Shown: positions 32,803 through 41,267 of the stretch, one piece after another
Position numbering within the stretch: position 1 is the stretch's first letter
Layout: every line of letters starts with the position of its first letter
Assembly (NCBI RefSeq): GCF_014205165.1
Contig: NZ_JACHMZ010000001.1
Location: 1,214,001-1,278,000 of the forward strand
Source: Micromonospora carbonacea
Lineage (GTDB): Bacteria; Actinomycetota; Actinomycetes; Mycobacteriales; Micromonosporaceae
Reading direction: 5' to 3'
DNA length: 64,000 bases
The notes under the pieces: model-generated
Told to the model about the DNA's origin: nothing
Databases searched by the model: none
What the model saw: only the letters and a program-made list of their open reading frames with translations
Translations under genes and position numbers: made by a program

Positions 32803-34533
32803 ATGCCAGAACCGAGCACCGCCAGGGAAACGATGATCATCATCGGTGGTGGTCTGGGTGGTCTCTCCACCGGCTGCTATGCCCAGATGAACGGCTACCG
32901 CACGCGGACGTTCGAGATGCACGAGCTGCCGGGCGGCTGCTGCACCGCCTGGGACCAGGGCGAGTTCACCTTCGACTGGTGCGTGAGCTGGCTGCTCGGC
33001 AGCGGACCGGGCAACGACATGCACCAGATCTGGCTCGAACTCGGCGCGCTCCAGGGGAAGGAGATGCGCGACTTCGAGACGTTCAACATCGTGCGCGGCC
33101 GGGACGGGCGGACCGTCTACTTCTATTCCGATCCCGACCGGTTGCAGGAGCACCTGCTGTGGCACTCGCCCGCCGACGCGCGCCTCATCCGCGACTTCTG
33201 CGCCGGAATCCGTACCTTCAAGAGGCTGCTCAACGCCTACCCGTTCCTCAAGCCGGTCGGCCTGATGCGGCCGTGGGAACGGTGGCGGATGCTCGCCGCC
33301 TTCCTGCCGCACTTCAACACCATCCGGAAGTCGATCACGACGTTGATGACCGACTACTCCGCCAGGTTCAAGGATCCGCTGTTGCGGGAGGCGTTCAACT
33401 TCATCCTGTACGAGCGGCATGCCAGCTTCCCGGTGCTGCCGTTCTACTTCCAGCTCGCGGCGCACGCCGGGCGCACCGCCGGCGTGCCGCAGGGGGGTTC
33501 GCTGGGGTTGGCCCGCTCGATCGAGCAGCGCTACCTGCGCCTCGGCGGCGAGATCACGTACAACGCGAAGGTCGACGAGGTGCTGGTCGAGGACGACCGC
33601 GCCGTCGGCGTCCGGCTCAGCGACGGCAGTGAGCACCGCGCCGACATCGTCGTCTCCGCCTGCGACGGTCACACGACGGTCACCAGGCTCCTCGACGGCC
33701 GCTACCTCAACGAGACCTACCGGCGTCTCTACACCGAGACCATCGACGAGCCCGGCCAGGTCTACCCCGGGTACGTCAGCGCGTTCTTCGGCCTCAACCG
33801 GCCCTATCCGGACGCCGACCCGTGCACCACCCACCTGCTGACCCCGCAGGAGGCGACGGACCTGGTCGGCGTCGGCGAACACCCCAGCATCAACGTGCAG
33901 TTCCGCAGCCGGCACTATCCCGAGCTCTCCCCGGCGCAGACCTCGGTCGTGTTCGTCACCTTCTTCTCCGACACCGACGCCTGGCGGCAACTGGTGGAAG
34001 GACCGGAACAGGCCAGCCGGGTGCGCAAGGGCGAACTGCTGCACACCCTGCGGGTGCGGCGGGGCCGGGCGTACTACGCCGCGAAGCGACAGGTGCGCAA
34101 CGCCCTGCTCGGCCTGCTGGACCAGCGCTACCCCGGATTCGCCGACGCGGTCGTCGCCCACGACATCGCGACGCCGCTGACCCAGATCCGCTACACCGCC
34201 AACTACGCCGGCTCGATCGCCGGCTGGCAGCCGTTCGTCGACGGCGGCGAGACGATGGAGAAGGAACTGGAGAAGCACGGCCCGGTGCTGCCCGGGTTGG
34301 CCAACTTCTACCTGGCCGGCGTCTGGACCACGATCGGCGGCCTCATCCGGGCCGCCGCCAGCGGCCGGCATGTCGTGCAGTTCATCTGCCGCGACGACGG
34401 TCGGCCCTTCACGGCCGACATCGACGACGTGGCGCCGCCGCCCACGCAGGTGGTGGTGCCCGTGCCCGCCAAGCCCTCGCCGACCTCCACGGCCCAGGGG
34501 CACCCGTCCGTCCTCACCCGGCAAGGAGCCTGA
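32803..34533 (+). CDS. ikaB: CrtI-like FAD oxidoreductase of the PTM cluster
   Basis: 576 aa. ATG at 32803 preferred because GGAGGAG lies 9 bases before it; an in-frame ATG at 32785 lacks an RBS. Phytoene-dehydrogenase family: IIIGGGLGGLSTGCYAQMNGY (FAD fold) with MHELPGGCCTAWDQGEFTFD, a central AGRTAGVPQGGSLGLARSIEQRYL, and the C-terminal FYLAGVWTTIGGLIRAAASGRHV (second FAD contact). In PTM pathways such enzymes start ring formation of the polyene tetramate. Only one is present, as in ikarugamycin-type clusters; HSAF-type clusters carry several. The last ~45 residues are a Pro/Val-rich tail. Twenty bases separate it from the PKS-NRPS stop. Confidence 0.88.
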   Translation: MPEPSTARETMIIIGGGLGGLSTGCYAQMNGYRTRTFEMHELPGGCCTAWDQGEFTFDWCVSWLLGSGPGNDMHQIWLELGALQGKEMRDFETFNIVRGRDGRTVYFYSDPDRLQEHLLWHSPADARLIRDFCAGIRTFKRLLNAYPFLKPVGLMRPWERWRMLAAFLPHFNTIRKSITTLMTDYSARFKDPLLREAFNFILYERHASFPVLPFYFQLAAHAGRTAGVPQGGSLGLARSIEQRYLRLGGEITYNAKVDEVLVEDDRAVGVRLSDGSEHRADIVVSACDGHTTVTRLLDGRYLNETYRRLYTETIDEPGQVYPGYVSAFFGLNRPYPDADPCTTHLLTPQEATDLVGVGEHPSINVQFRSRHYPELSPAQTSVVFVTFFSDTDAWRQLVEGPEQASRVRKGELLHTLRVRRGRAYYAAKRQVRNALLGLLDQRYPGFADAVVAHDIATPLTQIRYTANYAGSIAGWQPFVDGGETMEKELEKHGPVLPGLANFYLAGVWTTIGGLIRAAASGRHVVQFICRDDGRPFTADIDDVAPPPTQVVVPVPAKPSPTSTAQGHPSVLTRQGA

Positions 34534-34534
34534 G

Positions 34535-35590
34535 TTGAAGTTCGAGAAGTGGGTCGTGCGCGAGCATGTCGACGGCGTCCCGGACGCCGGCCGGATCTAC
34601 GAGAAGGTGATCGAGGAGGCGCCGGTCGCGCTGGGCGACGACGAGATGCTGTTCCAGACCCGGTACGTCTCGGTCGACCCGTACCTGCACGGGCTCGCCC
34701 TGGAGACGCCGGTCGGGCAGCACATGGTCGGCGACTCGATCATGGAGGTGGTCGAGGCCGGGCCGGACGCCCGTTTCCAGGTGGGCGACCTGGTCCAGGG
34801 CTACGGCGGCTGGCGCAGCCACGTCGTCGGCACCGGCGGCGAGGTGCTGTGGCAGGGGGAGACGTTCCCGATGGTGTTTCCCGCCTACCGCAAGCTGAAT
34901 CCGCAGCACTACGACGATGCGCTGCCGGTGACGACGGCGCTGGGGATCATGGGAGGGCCGGGCGTGACCGCGTGGGGCACGCTGGCTCACTTCATGACGG
35001 TCCGCCCGGGTGACACGGTGGTGATCAGCGGTGCCTCGGGCGCCATCGGGACGCTGGTCGGGCAGCTCGCCAAGCGGCTCGGCGCCCGCGTGGTGGGCAG
35101 CACCGCGTCCGTGGAGAAGGTCCCGTTCCTCACCGAACTCGGCTTCGACGCCGTGGTCGAGTACCGGCACGGTGACGAGCCGGGACGGGTGCGGGAGAAG
35201 CTGGTCGAAGCAGCCCCGGACGGCGTCGACAAGTACTTCGACAATCTCGGCGGCACGATCACCGACATGGTCTTCACGATGCTGAACGTGCACAGCCAGG
35301 TGGCGGTCTGCTGGCAGTGGTCCACCCAGGTGGGCCGCGAGCAGACCGGGCTGCGCCTGCTGCCGATGATCATGTATCCCCGGACGACCATCCGCGGCAT
35401 CTTCGCCCACGAGTGGTTCACCGAGGAGAACCTGTCGAGGATGCGCGACGAACTCGGCGGCATGATCCGTCGCGGGGAGCTGAGCTACCAGCAGACCGTC
35501 CACCACGGCTTCGACGAGATACCCAACGCCTACCACAGCCTCTACCACGACCGGGGAGGAAACCGGGGCAAGGTCCTGGTCGCCGTGTAA
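34535..35590 (+). CDS. ikaC: MDR-family NADPH reductase of the PTM cluster
   Basis: 351 aa, TTG start right after the previous stop with AAGGAG six bases upstream (34523-34528). Zinc-free medium-chain reductase resembling leukotriene B4 12-hydroxydehydrogenase/prostaglandin reductase: MLFQTRYVSVDPYLHG, GVTAWGTLAHFM, the nucleotide loop VISGASGAIGTLVGQLAKRLGARVVGST, DKYFDNLGGTITD, and the closing NRGKVLVAV. In ikarugamycin biosynthesis the homologous IkaC closes the inner five-membered ring by hydride addition to the polyene. It is the last gene of the cluster and is followed by a convergent toxin gene. Confidence 0.88.
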   Translation: MKFEKWVVREHVDGVPDAGRIYEKVIEEAPVALGDDEMLFQTRYVSVDPYLHGLALETPVGQHMVGDSIMEVVEAGPDARFQVGDLVQGYGGWRSHVVGTGGEVLWQGETFPMVFPAYRKLNPQHYDDALPVTTALGIMGGPGVTAWGTLAHFMTVRPGDTVVISGASGAIGTLVGQLAKRLGARVVGSTASVEKVPFLTELGFDAVVEYRHGDEPGRVREKLVEAAPDGVDKYFDNLGGTITDMVFTMLNVHSQVAVCWQWSTQVGREQTGLRLLPMIMYPRTTIRGIFAHEWFTEENLSRMRDELGGMIRRGELSYQQTVHHGFDEIPNAYHSLYHDRGGNRGKVLVAV

Positions 35591-35696
35591 CGGCAGCCCT
35601 GTCGTCGCTGTCCGGCTGAACTGCCCGACGCCGCAGGCCACGGCCGATGCCGTGGCCCTGCCGCCGACTGCGTATCCGCAGTGGTGGACGCGTGGG

Positions 35697-36107
35697 TCAG
35701 TTCTGGCCGGGGCTCGCTACGGGCAGTCCTGCTTCCTTGGCGCATTCGAGCAGTCGTCGGTCGTAGGTGACGAAGGCGATGAGTGCCGTTCCGGACTCGT
35801 TGGTCAGAAGCTGGGCGGTGGCCAGGTGGATGGCGTCGAGGCTACGCAGGTTCGGCTCATCGAACGCGGCTGCGGTTGCGCGGATCGTGCTGTCGATCTC
35901 CAGTCGGAAGAGCCGTCCGACTGCCGCCGGCACGCCGATCAAGGCTTGCGGCGCCGACCGGCGTAACGCTCTGGGCACTTCCACCTCGACGAGTGCGGAG
36001 GAGACCAGCGGCACGTCGTCGTGAGCGTTGAGCCAGGAGACAAGGTCGGCACTGCACGCCTCCTGCCGGACCAACTTGACGACGGCGGCGGAATCGAGGT
36101 AGATCAC
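35697..36107 (-). CDS. PIN-domain toxin (VapC-like), pair 1
   Basis: 136 aa, GTG start overlapping the antitoxin stop (GTGA). PIN-domain acidic residues are present: IYLDSAAVVKL (Asp5), ALVEVEVPRAL (Glu), RSLDAIHLATAQLL (Asp) and FVTYDRRLLECA (Asp). Such proteins are Mg-dependent RNases restrained by the antitoxin encoded upstream. It ends 106 bases from the PTM reductase stop, convergently. Confidence 0.88.
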   Translation of the reverse strand: MIYLDSAAVVKLVRQEACSADLVSWLNAHDDVPLVSSALVEVEVPRALRRSAPQALIGVPAAVGRLFRLEIDSTIRATAAAFDEPNLRSLDAIHLATAQLLTNESGTALIAFVTYDRRLLECAKEAGLPVASPGQN

Positions 36108-36382
36108 CAGCGCTCCTCGTCCCGCATCGCGGCGAGCGTGGCGGCTACGTCCACATCCTCGTCACCGAGTTGCGGTGGAAGCGGAACAGGACCGCCGCCG
36201 GTCGGGGCGACGGCCCGCCCCGCAGCCACCAGCCTGGCTAGCATCGACCGGTCGTCACCAACTGGAACAAGCCGGGCGATCGGATGCCCGCGGTCGGTGA
36301 TCTCGACGGTCTCGCCGCCGCTCACCCGGGCCAGCACCTGGCTCGTGTTCTGGTTCAGCTCCCGGACACCGATGCGCTCCAT
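36104..36382 (-). CDS. Phd/YefM-type antitoxin, pair 1
   Basis: 92 aa from ATG at 36382; a TTG two codons earlier (36388) is possible. N-terminal VGVREL-type fold ERIGVRELNQNTSQVLARVSGGETVEITDRGHPIARLVPV is the DNA-binding Phd/YefM domain; the C-terminal DEDVDVAATLAAMRDEERW is the toxin-binding tail. An inverted repeat covers the promoter, and TACACT lies 7 bases before the ATG, suggesting a nearly leaderless, self-repressed transcript. Confidence 0.87.
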   Translation of the reverse strand: MERIGVRELNQNTSQVLARVSGGETVEITDRGHPIARLVPVGDDRSMLARLVAAGRAVAPTGGGPVPLPPQLGDEDVDVAATLAAMRDEERW

Positions 36383-36391
36383 GGGCAAAGT

Positions 36392-36410
36392 GTAGAACGA
36401 GATGTTCTAC
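36392..36410 (-). promoter_or_regulatory. Likely autoregulatory operator of toxin-antitoxin pair 1
   Basis: GTAGAAC-GAGAT-GTTCTAC is a perfect 7-base inverted repeat with a 5-base spacer, 10 bases upstream of the antitoxin ATG and overlapping a TACACT -10 hexamer on the minus strand. This is the typical position of Phd/VapB operators. Confidence 0.7.
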
Positions 36411-36472
36411 CTTTCCAGCTCCTGGCGTCATCAGGGTTGTCTCGTTCGGGCGTGCCGGGACGAGCTCGTCCA

Positions 36473-36847
36473 TCACACCTTGAGGACGTCCACGTCGTAC
36501 AGCGCTATCGATGCGTCGCGGGTGGCCAGCGTCAGACCCTCGGTGATCGCCTGCGCCACCAGCATGCGGTCGAAGGGGTCGCGGTGGTGGGGCGGCAGGC
36601 GGCTGGCGGCGATGGCGTGGGCATGGGTCACCGGGAGCTCACGGAAGCCCATCTCCCTTACCCGCTCGGCGAGGTCAGGCGGCCCGACGAGCTTTCCCGC
36701 GCCCTGCTTGATGGTGATCTCCCACAAGGTGACGGGGGAGAGAAGGATGTCTGGGTCGTGGCGAAGCTGGTCGAGGAAATCGACGCCGAGGGTCGCATCA
36801 CCGGTGATGGCCCAGAGCGCGACGTGCGTGTCCAGCAGCAGGGTCAT
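36473..36847 (-). CDS. PIN-domain toxin (VapC), pair 2
   Basis: 124 aa, ATG overlapping the antitoxin stop (ATGA). Canonical VapC: LLLDTHVALWAI (Asp6), SPVTLWEITIKQGAGKL (Glu), HHRDPFDRMLVAQA (two Asp), TRDASIALYDVDVL. This DTHxxLW/LWEI subtype differs from the pair-1 toxin, so the two pairs are not recent duplicates. Confidence 0.93.
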   Translation of the reverse strand: MTLLLDTHVALWAITGDATLGVDFLDQLRHDPDILLSPVTLWEITIKQGAGKLVGPPDLAERVREMGFRELPVTHAHAIAASRLPPHHRDPFDRMLVAQAITEGLTLATRDASIALYDVDVLKV

Positions 36848-37098
36848 GCGCCGATGCCGAAGTCGGCGGCGATCTCGGCGTTGGTCTGGGGGGAGTCCCA
36901 GTCGCCGGAGAGGTCCACCTGTCCGGCGAGGGAGCCGACCGCGGTGCGGTTGGCCCGTCGTACGAGCGGCACCACCTTCGCCACCGGGGTGCCGGCCCGG
37001 TCGATGATGATCTCTTCGCCGCGTTCCACCCGTTCGATGATGCGTGACAGGTGGGTCTTGGCGTCATGCATGTTGTAGTGCACGGCGTCAGCCGACAT
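36844..37098 (-). CDS. Phd/YefM-type antitoxin, pair 2
   Basis: 84 aa. Two adjacent ATGs (37101, 37098) follow GGAGG; the second has the better spacing of 7 bases. YNMHDAKTHLSRIIERVERGEEIIIDRAGTPVAKVVPL is the Phd/YefM DNA-binding fold; the tail SGDWDSPQTNAEIAADFGI binds the toxin. TTAGCTAA (37115-37122), an 8-base palindrome upstream of the RBS, may be its operator or -10 region. Confidence 0.87.
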   Translation of the reverse strand: MSADAVHYNMHDAKTHLSRIIERVERGEEIIIDRAGTPVAKVVPLVRRANRTAVGSLAGQVDLSGDWDSPQTNAEIAADFGIGA

Positions 37099-37114
37099 CA
37101 TTCGACCTCCTCGT

Positions 37115-37122
37115 TTAGCTAA
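37115..37122 (-). promoter_or_regulatory. Palindrome upstream of toxin-antitoxin pair 2
   Basis: TTAGCTAA lies five bases upstream of the Shine-Dalgarno sequence. Its AT content and symmetry in GC-rich DNA suggest a promoter/operator overlap. Confidence 0.4.
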
Positions 37123-37341
37123 CAACTTAGTCGACTCGACCCGATGGCGTCACCCGGTGCACCAGATGGGCTGCGCAAACTCGTCGGTAGCGGGTCGCCG
37201 CGATCGTGGTGGGGTTGCTCCTGGGTCGGTTCTGGCCGGGGCGTTGGCGTGGCGACCGCAGCGACGGAGACCACATCCGGCGGGTCGCGCGTCGTCCAAC
37301 TCCGCGCAACGGCTCGGCGCGGCGGATCGTTAGAGAACGAC

Positions 37342-38340
37342 GTGGGCGCTGTCGTTCGGAAGGTCTTCGGCGTGGCGGCCGTGGCCGTGGCCGTGCTTGC
37401 AGCGTGCGGCGCGGTCGCCGAGCCGCCAGCCGGCTCACGACCGGCTCCAGCGCTGACCCGGGCAACCGGAACGCCGGCTGTCGAGTCAGGCTGGACGTCC
37501 TGCGCGGTCGATGCGCCCGAAGCGGAGGCTGGCCCATCGACCGGGGCCCTCACCCTGCCCCGCCTCGGCGTCGGCTTCGCGGCCACGGCGGCGGTCATCT
37601 GCCGACAGGAGCGGACCCGACGCCCTGACGGCGGCACCGACCTGGTCCTCACCGAGGGCCGGTCCACCGAGCTGACGGCCCTGCTCGCGGCCCTGCGTCT
37701 GCCTGACGGCCGGACCATCGCCGACGCCTGCACCCTGGAACTCCCGCTGGTGCCGAACCTGCTGCTGTTCGACGCGTCAGGCCGGTGGATCCGACCGGGG
37801 CTGCCGGTCGACGGCTGTGGCAAACCCCTCCCCGAGGTCTTGCAGGCGGTCCGGGGCCTACGACTGAGCAGCACGTTTCGGGCCGTCGTGCGGGAGGTCG
37901 AGTCGGCGGGGGCGGCCGCCTCGGGCTGTGGCCAGTCCTGGTCGGACATGGTCGCCACCGAGACCGGCCAACAGGGCAGCCGGCCGCGTGCCGGTCGCAC
38001 CGTGCCGCCCTTCCCGCCGGCCGCGCCGCTGCGGCTTTGTGTGTTCCGCGTGCCGGCAGACCAGCAGGGCGCGAGTAAGCCCGCCGGCTCGTTCGCGTAC
38101 GGGCGTCCGGTCCCGCCCTCGGCACGGGAAGCGCTGCTGCGTTCGCTGGCCGCGCTACCCCCGGCCGCGCGGTGCGCGGGCGCTGCCGACAGGTTCGCCG
38201 TGCTGCGGGCCAGCGACGGCACGGGCGGCGAGCTGTACGTGGAACTCGACCACTGCCGACGTGTCCTGGTCAGCCGGTCGGCTGGCCCACCGACCCTTGC
38301 CCAGGCGGACGGACCGCTTCTCGAACTCCTCGCGAAGTAG
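37342..38340 (+). CDS. Putative secreted lipoprotein of unknown function
   Basis: 332 aa from GTG at 37342, chosen because it gives a compact lipoprotein signal (VRKVFGVAAVAVAVLAAC, lipobox LAAC, Cys22); longer starts add an implausible Ser/Gly-rich leader. The mature part has five or more Cys residues (WTSCAVDAP, AVICRQE, DACTLELP, DGCGKPLP, SGCGQSW), suggesting disulfides, but I recognise no domain. The 3' end overlaps the convergent iron-ABC ATPase gene by 71 bases. Function unknown. Confidence 0.65.
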   Translation: MGAVVRKVFGVAAVAVAVLAACGAVAEPPAGSRPAPALTRATGTPAVESGWTSCAVDAPEAEAGPSTGALTLPRLGVGFAATAAVICRQERTRRPDGGTDLVLTEGRSTELTALLAALRLPDGRTIADACTLELPLVPNLLLFDASGRWIRPGLPVDGCGKPLPEVLQAVRGLRLSSTFRAVVREVESAGAAASGCGQSWSDMVATETGQQGSRPRAGRTVPPFPPAAPLRLCVFRVPADQQGASKPAGSFAYGRPVPPSAREALLRSLAALPPAARCAGAADRFAVLRASDGTGGELYVELDHCRRVLVSRSAGPPTLAQADGPLLELLAK

Positions 38341-39160
38341 CGGGTGCCCGGCCGGTGAGCCCCGGTTCCCGGGTGTCGGCCGGCACGACCAGCGGCGCGC
38401 CGGTGACCGGGTCGGGGACGACCTGGTTCGGCATCCCGAAGACCTCGGTGACGAGTCCGCTGCCGACCGTCGTGGCGGGCGGGCCCTCGGCCACGATCCG
38501 TCCGTCGCGCATCGCCACGAGGTGGGTGGCGTACCGGGCGGCGTGGTTGAGGTCGTGCAGCACGGCCACGACGGTGCGACCCTGGGTGACCAGGCGGTGC
38601 AGCACGTTGAGCACGTCGATCTGGTGGGCGACGTCCAGGTAGGTGGTGGGCTCGTCGAGCAGCACGAGCGGCGTCTCCTGGGCCAGCACCATGGCGATCC
38701 AGGCGCGTTGCCGCTGCCCGCCGGAGAGCTCGTCGGCCCGGCGGTCGGCCAGGTCGGTCGTGCCGGTCGAGTCCAGGGCCGCTTCGACGGCCGCCTCGTC
38801 GGCCCGGGAGAAGCGGCGGAGCACCCGCTGGTGGGCGTAGCGGCCCCGGCCGACCAGCTCCCGGACGGTGATCCCCTCGGGCGCGGTCATGGTCTGCGGC
38901 AGCAGCGCGAGCCGGCGGGCGCGTTCCTTCGCCGGCAGGGCGACCAGGTCCGAGCCGTCCAGCAGGACCCGGCCCGCGGCGGGGCGGAGCAGCCCGGACA
39001 GCGCCCGCAGGAGCGTCGACTTGCCGCACGCGTTCGGGCCGATGAGCACGGTGAACGAGCCGTCCGGCACCGCGAACGACAGCTCCTCGCTGACGATCCG
39101 CTGGTCGTAGCGGAGGGTGACGCGTTCCGCGCGGAGCCGGGCGTTCAGTTGGTCGACCAT
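38270..39160 (-). CDS. Iron-siderophore ABC transporter ATPase (FecE/FepC-like)
   Basis: 296 aa, ATG with RBS GGAGGAA. Walker A GPNACGKST, Q-loop LLPQTM, signature LSGGQRQRAW, Walker B PLVLLDEPTTYLD, switch His in AVLHDLNHAAR. LDEPTTYLD is typical of ferric-siderophore ATPases. The start lies inside the 3' end of the permease gene (16-base overlap), so the four transporter genes form one coupled operon read toward lower coordinates. C-terminal ~40 residues are an unconserved tail that overlaps the opposite lipoprotein gene. Confidence 0.93.
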   Translation of the reverse strand: MVDQLNARLRAERVTLRYDQRIVSEELSFAVPDGSFTVLIGPNACGKSTLLRALSGLLRPAAGRVLLDGSDLVALPAKERARRLALLPQTMTAPEGITVRELVGRGRYAHQRVLRRFSRADEAAVEAALDSTGTTDLADRRADELSGGQRQRAWIAMVLAQETPLVLLDEPTTYLDVAHQIDVLNVLHRLVTQGRTVVAVLHDLNHAARYATHLVAMRDGRIVAEGPPATTVGSGLVTEVFGMPNQVVPDPVTGAPLVVPADTREPGLTGRAPATSRGVREAVRPPGQGSVGQPTG

Positions 39161-40221
39161 CGGTTCCTCCTGAACTCGTGGACGAGCAGCCAGAGCAGGT
39201 ACCCGCCGCCGAGGGTGACCGTGACGACCCCCACCGGCACGGTCAGCGGGATCACGTGCTGGGCGACCAGGTCTGCGCCGAGCAGCAGCGCCGCCCCCAC
39301 CCCGGCGGTGGCGGCGAGCGGCAGGCCCGGTGCCCGGACGAGCCGGCGGGCGATCTGCGGGGCGGCCAGGGCCACGAAGGAGATCGGGCCGGCGACGGTG
39401 GTGACGGCGCTGACCAGGACGACCGCGACCAGGACGAGGGCGGCGCGGTCCCGGTCGACCGCGACCCCGCTGGCGGCGGCGACGTCGTCGCCCAGCTCGA
39501 GCTGGGCCAGGGCCGCCGCCCACAGGGGGGTGACCGCCAGCAGCGCCAGGACCACCCCGGCGGCGGGCCAGACCACCTCGGCGGTGGCGGTGTTGAGGGA
39601 GCCGGCGCCCCAGGCGGCGGCGAAGAGCGCCGTCTCCAGGTCGGCGCGGAGCAGCAGCCAGGTGTTGGTGGCGGCGAGCATCGAGGAGACCCCGACCCCG
39701 ACGACGATGAACCGGAACCCGGAGAGGCCGTCCCGGTAGGCGAGCAGGTAGATCGCCAGGGCGGCCAGCAGGCCACCGGCGAGCGAGCCGAGCATCAGCA
39801 GGTGCCAGCCGCCGCCGAGCAGCAGCAGGGCGATCAGCATGCCGCAGAACGAGCCGTTGGCCAGGCCGATGATGTCCGGGCTGGCCAACGGGTTGCGGGT
39901 GATGGTCTGGAAGATCGCACCGGCGACGCCGAGCGCCGCGCCGAAGGCGATGGCGGCGGCGACGCGGGGCAGCCGCCACTCCAGCACGACGGTGCGGGTC
40001 AGCCCGCCGGTCCGGCCGCCGAGCACGCCGAGGACCTCGTCGAAGCGGAGCGGGAAGTCGCCCAGCCAGAGGCCGACCACCGCCAGCGCGGCGACGACGA
40101 GCGCGGCGACGGCGCAGACGGCGGCCTCGCGTACGCCGACGGCCACGTGGGCGCGGTCGGTGCCGAGCACCAGCCGGCGACGGCCGGCGGCGCGGCGGAC
40201 CGGCCGGCTCCCGGCGCTCAC
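39145..40221 (-). CDS. Iron-siderophore ABC permease 2 (FecD/FepG-like)
   Basis: 358 aa, GTG start overlapping the stop of permease 1 (GTGA). About nine or ten membrane helices; BtuC/FecCD-family marks are RLPRVAAAIAFGAALGVAGAIFQTITRNPLASPDIIG (helix 2 with the conserved NPLAxPxxxG loop) and VAGPISFVALAAPQIARRLV (ATPase-contact loop). Forms the heterodimeric channel with permease 1. Confidence 0.92.
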   Translation of the reverse strand: MSAGSRPVRRAAGRRRLVLGTDRAHVAVGVREAAVCAVAALVVAALAVVGLWLGDFPLRFDEVLGVLGGRTGGLTRTVVLEWRLPRVAAAIAFGAALGVAGAIFQTITRNPLASPDIIGLANGSFCGMLIALLLLGGGWHLLMLGSLAGGLLAALAIYLLAYRDGLSGFRFIVVGVGVSSMLAATNTWLLLRADLETALFAAAWGAGSLNTATAEVVWPAAGVVLALLAVTPLWAAALAQLELGDDVAAASGVAVDRDRAALVLVAVVLVSAVTTVAGPISFVALAAPQIARRLVRAPGLPLAATAGVGAALLLGADLVAQHVIPLTVPVGVVTVTLGGGYLLWLLVHEFRRNRWSTN

Positions 40222-41267
40222 AGCGCGGTGGCCCGTCGCCGCCGGGCCAGCGCGATCAGCACCGGCGCGCCCACGAACGCGGTGACGATGCCGACCGGCA
40301 TCTCGCTGGGCAGGACGGCGATCCGGCCGAGCACGTCGGCGAGCAGCACCAGGATCCCGCCGGCCAGCACGGAGCCGGCGAGGATCCGGCGCTGGTCGGT
40401 GCCGACGCCCCAGCGCACCAGGTGCGGCACCACGAGCCCGACGAACGAGATGGGGCCGGCGACGGCGCTCGCCCCACCGGCGAGCAGGGTCACCGCGCCC
40501 AGCACGAGCAGCCGGGTCCGGACGAGGCTGACGCCCTGCGCGGCGGCGAGGTCGGGGCCGAGCGCGAGCGCGTTGAGGCTGCGCGCCGCGACCAGCGCCG
40601 CGACCAGCCCGGCCACGATCAGCGGCAGCACCGGCAGCACCACGGCGGTGTCGCGTTCGAGCAGGCTGCCGGCGTTCCAGCCGCGCATCCGGTCGAAGGT
40701 GTCGGGGTGGGTGAGGGTGACCGCGGTGGTCAGCCCGGACAGCACCGCGCCCGCCGCCACGCCGGTCACCAGCAGCCGGGTGGGGGTGGCCCGCAGGTCG
40801 GCGGCGCCGCCGACGGCGTACACGGCGAGGGCGACCAGGAGCGCGCCCAGCAGGGCGAGCCACATGTAGCCGGCCGGCGAGGTGATCCCGAAGAAGGCGA
40901 TGCCCACGGCGACGAACGCCGCGGCTCCGGCGTTGACGCCGAGGATGCCCGGTTCGGCGAGCGCGTTGCGGGTGAACGCCTGCATCAGGGCGCCCGCGAG
41001 CCCGAGCGCGGCGCCGACCAGCAGCCCGGCCAGGGTGCGCGGCAGGCGCTGCCCCCAGACGACGTACTGCGCGGCGTCGGTGCCGGCGCCCCGCAGCGCC
41101 GCCCAGACGTCCGACGGGGGCACCGGGTTCGCGCCCACGAAGATCGACAACACCAACGACCCGAGGAGTACGGCGACCGCGCCGGCCAGCCACCGCCGGG
41201 TGGTACGGCGACGCGCGGCACGGCCGTGGACCGGCCGTGCCGCGCGGGCGGATGCGGTGGTGGTCAA
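40218..41267 (-). CDS. Iron-siderophore ABC permease 1 (FecC/FepD-like)
   Basis: 349 aa from TTG at 41267, which overlaps the binding-protein stop (TTGA). FecCD family: RLPRTLAGLLVGAALGLAGALMQAFTRNALAEPGILGVN and AVAGPISFVGLVVPHLVRWGVG. First ~30 residues are a cytoplasmic Arg/Ala-rich extension. Overlapping starts and stops on both sides indicate strict operon structure. Confidence 0.9.
   Translation of the reverse strand: MTTTASARAARPVHGRAARRRTTRRWLAGAVAVLLGSLVLSIFVGANPVPPSDVWAALRGAGTDAAQYVVWGQRLPRTLAGLLVGAALGLAGALMQAFTRNALAEPGILGVNAGAAAFVAVGIAFFGITSPAGYMWLALLGALLVALAVYAVGGAADLRATPTRLLVTGVAAGAVLSGLTTAVTLTHPDTFDRMRGWNAGSLLERDTAVVLPVLPLIVAGLVAALVAARSLNALALGPDLAAAQGVSLVRTRLLVLGAVTLLAGGASAVAGPISFVGLVVPHLVRWGVGTDQRRILAGSVLAGGILVLLADVLGRIAVLPSEMPVGIVTAFVGAPVLIALARRRRATAL

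Noticed and set aside
35591..37341. Search for a direct repeat of the tRNA 3' end as an att site
   Set aside because: No match of more than a few bases to GGTTCGAGTCCCGTCCGCCC found by eye in this stretch; island status remains unproven.
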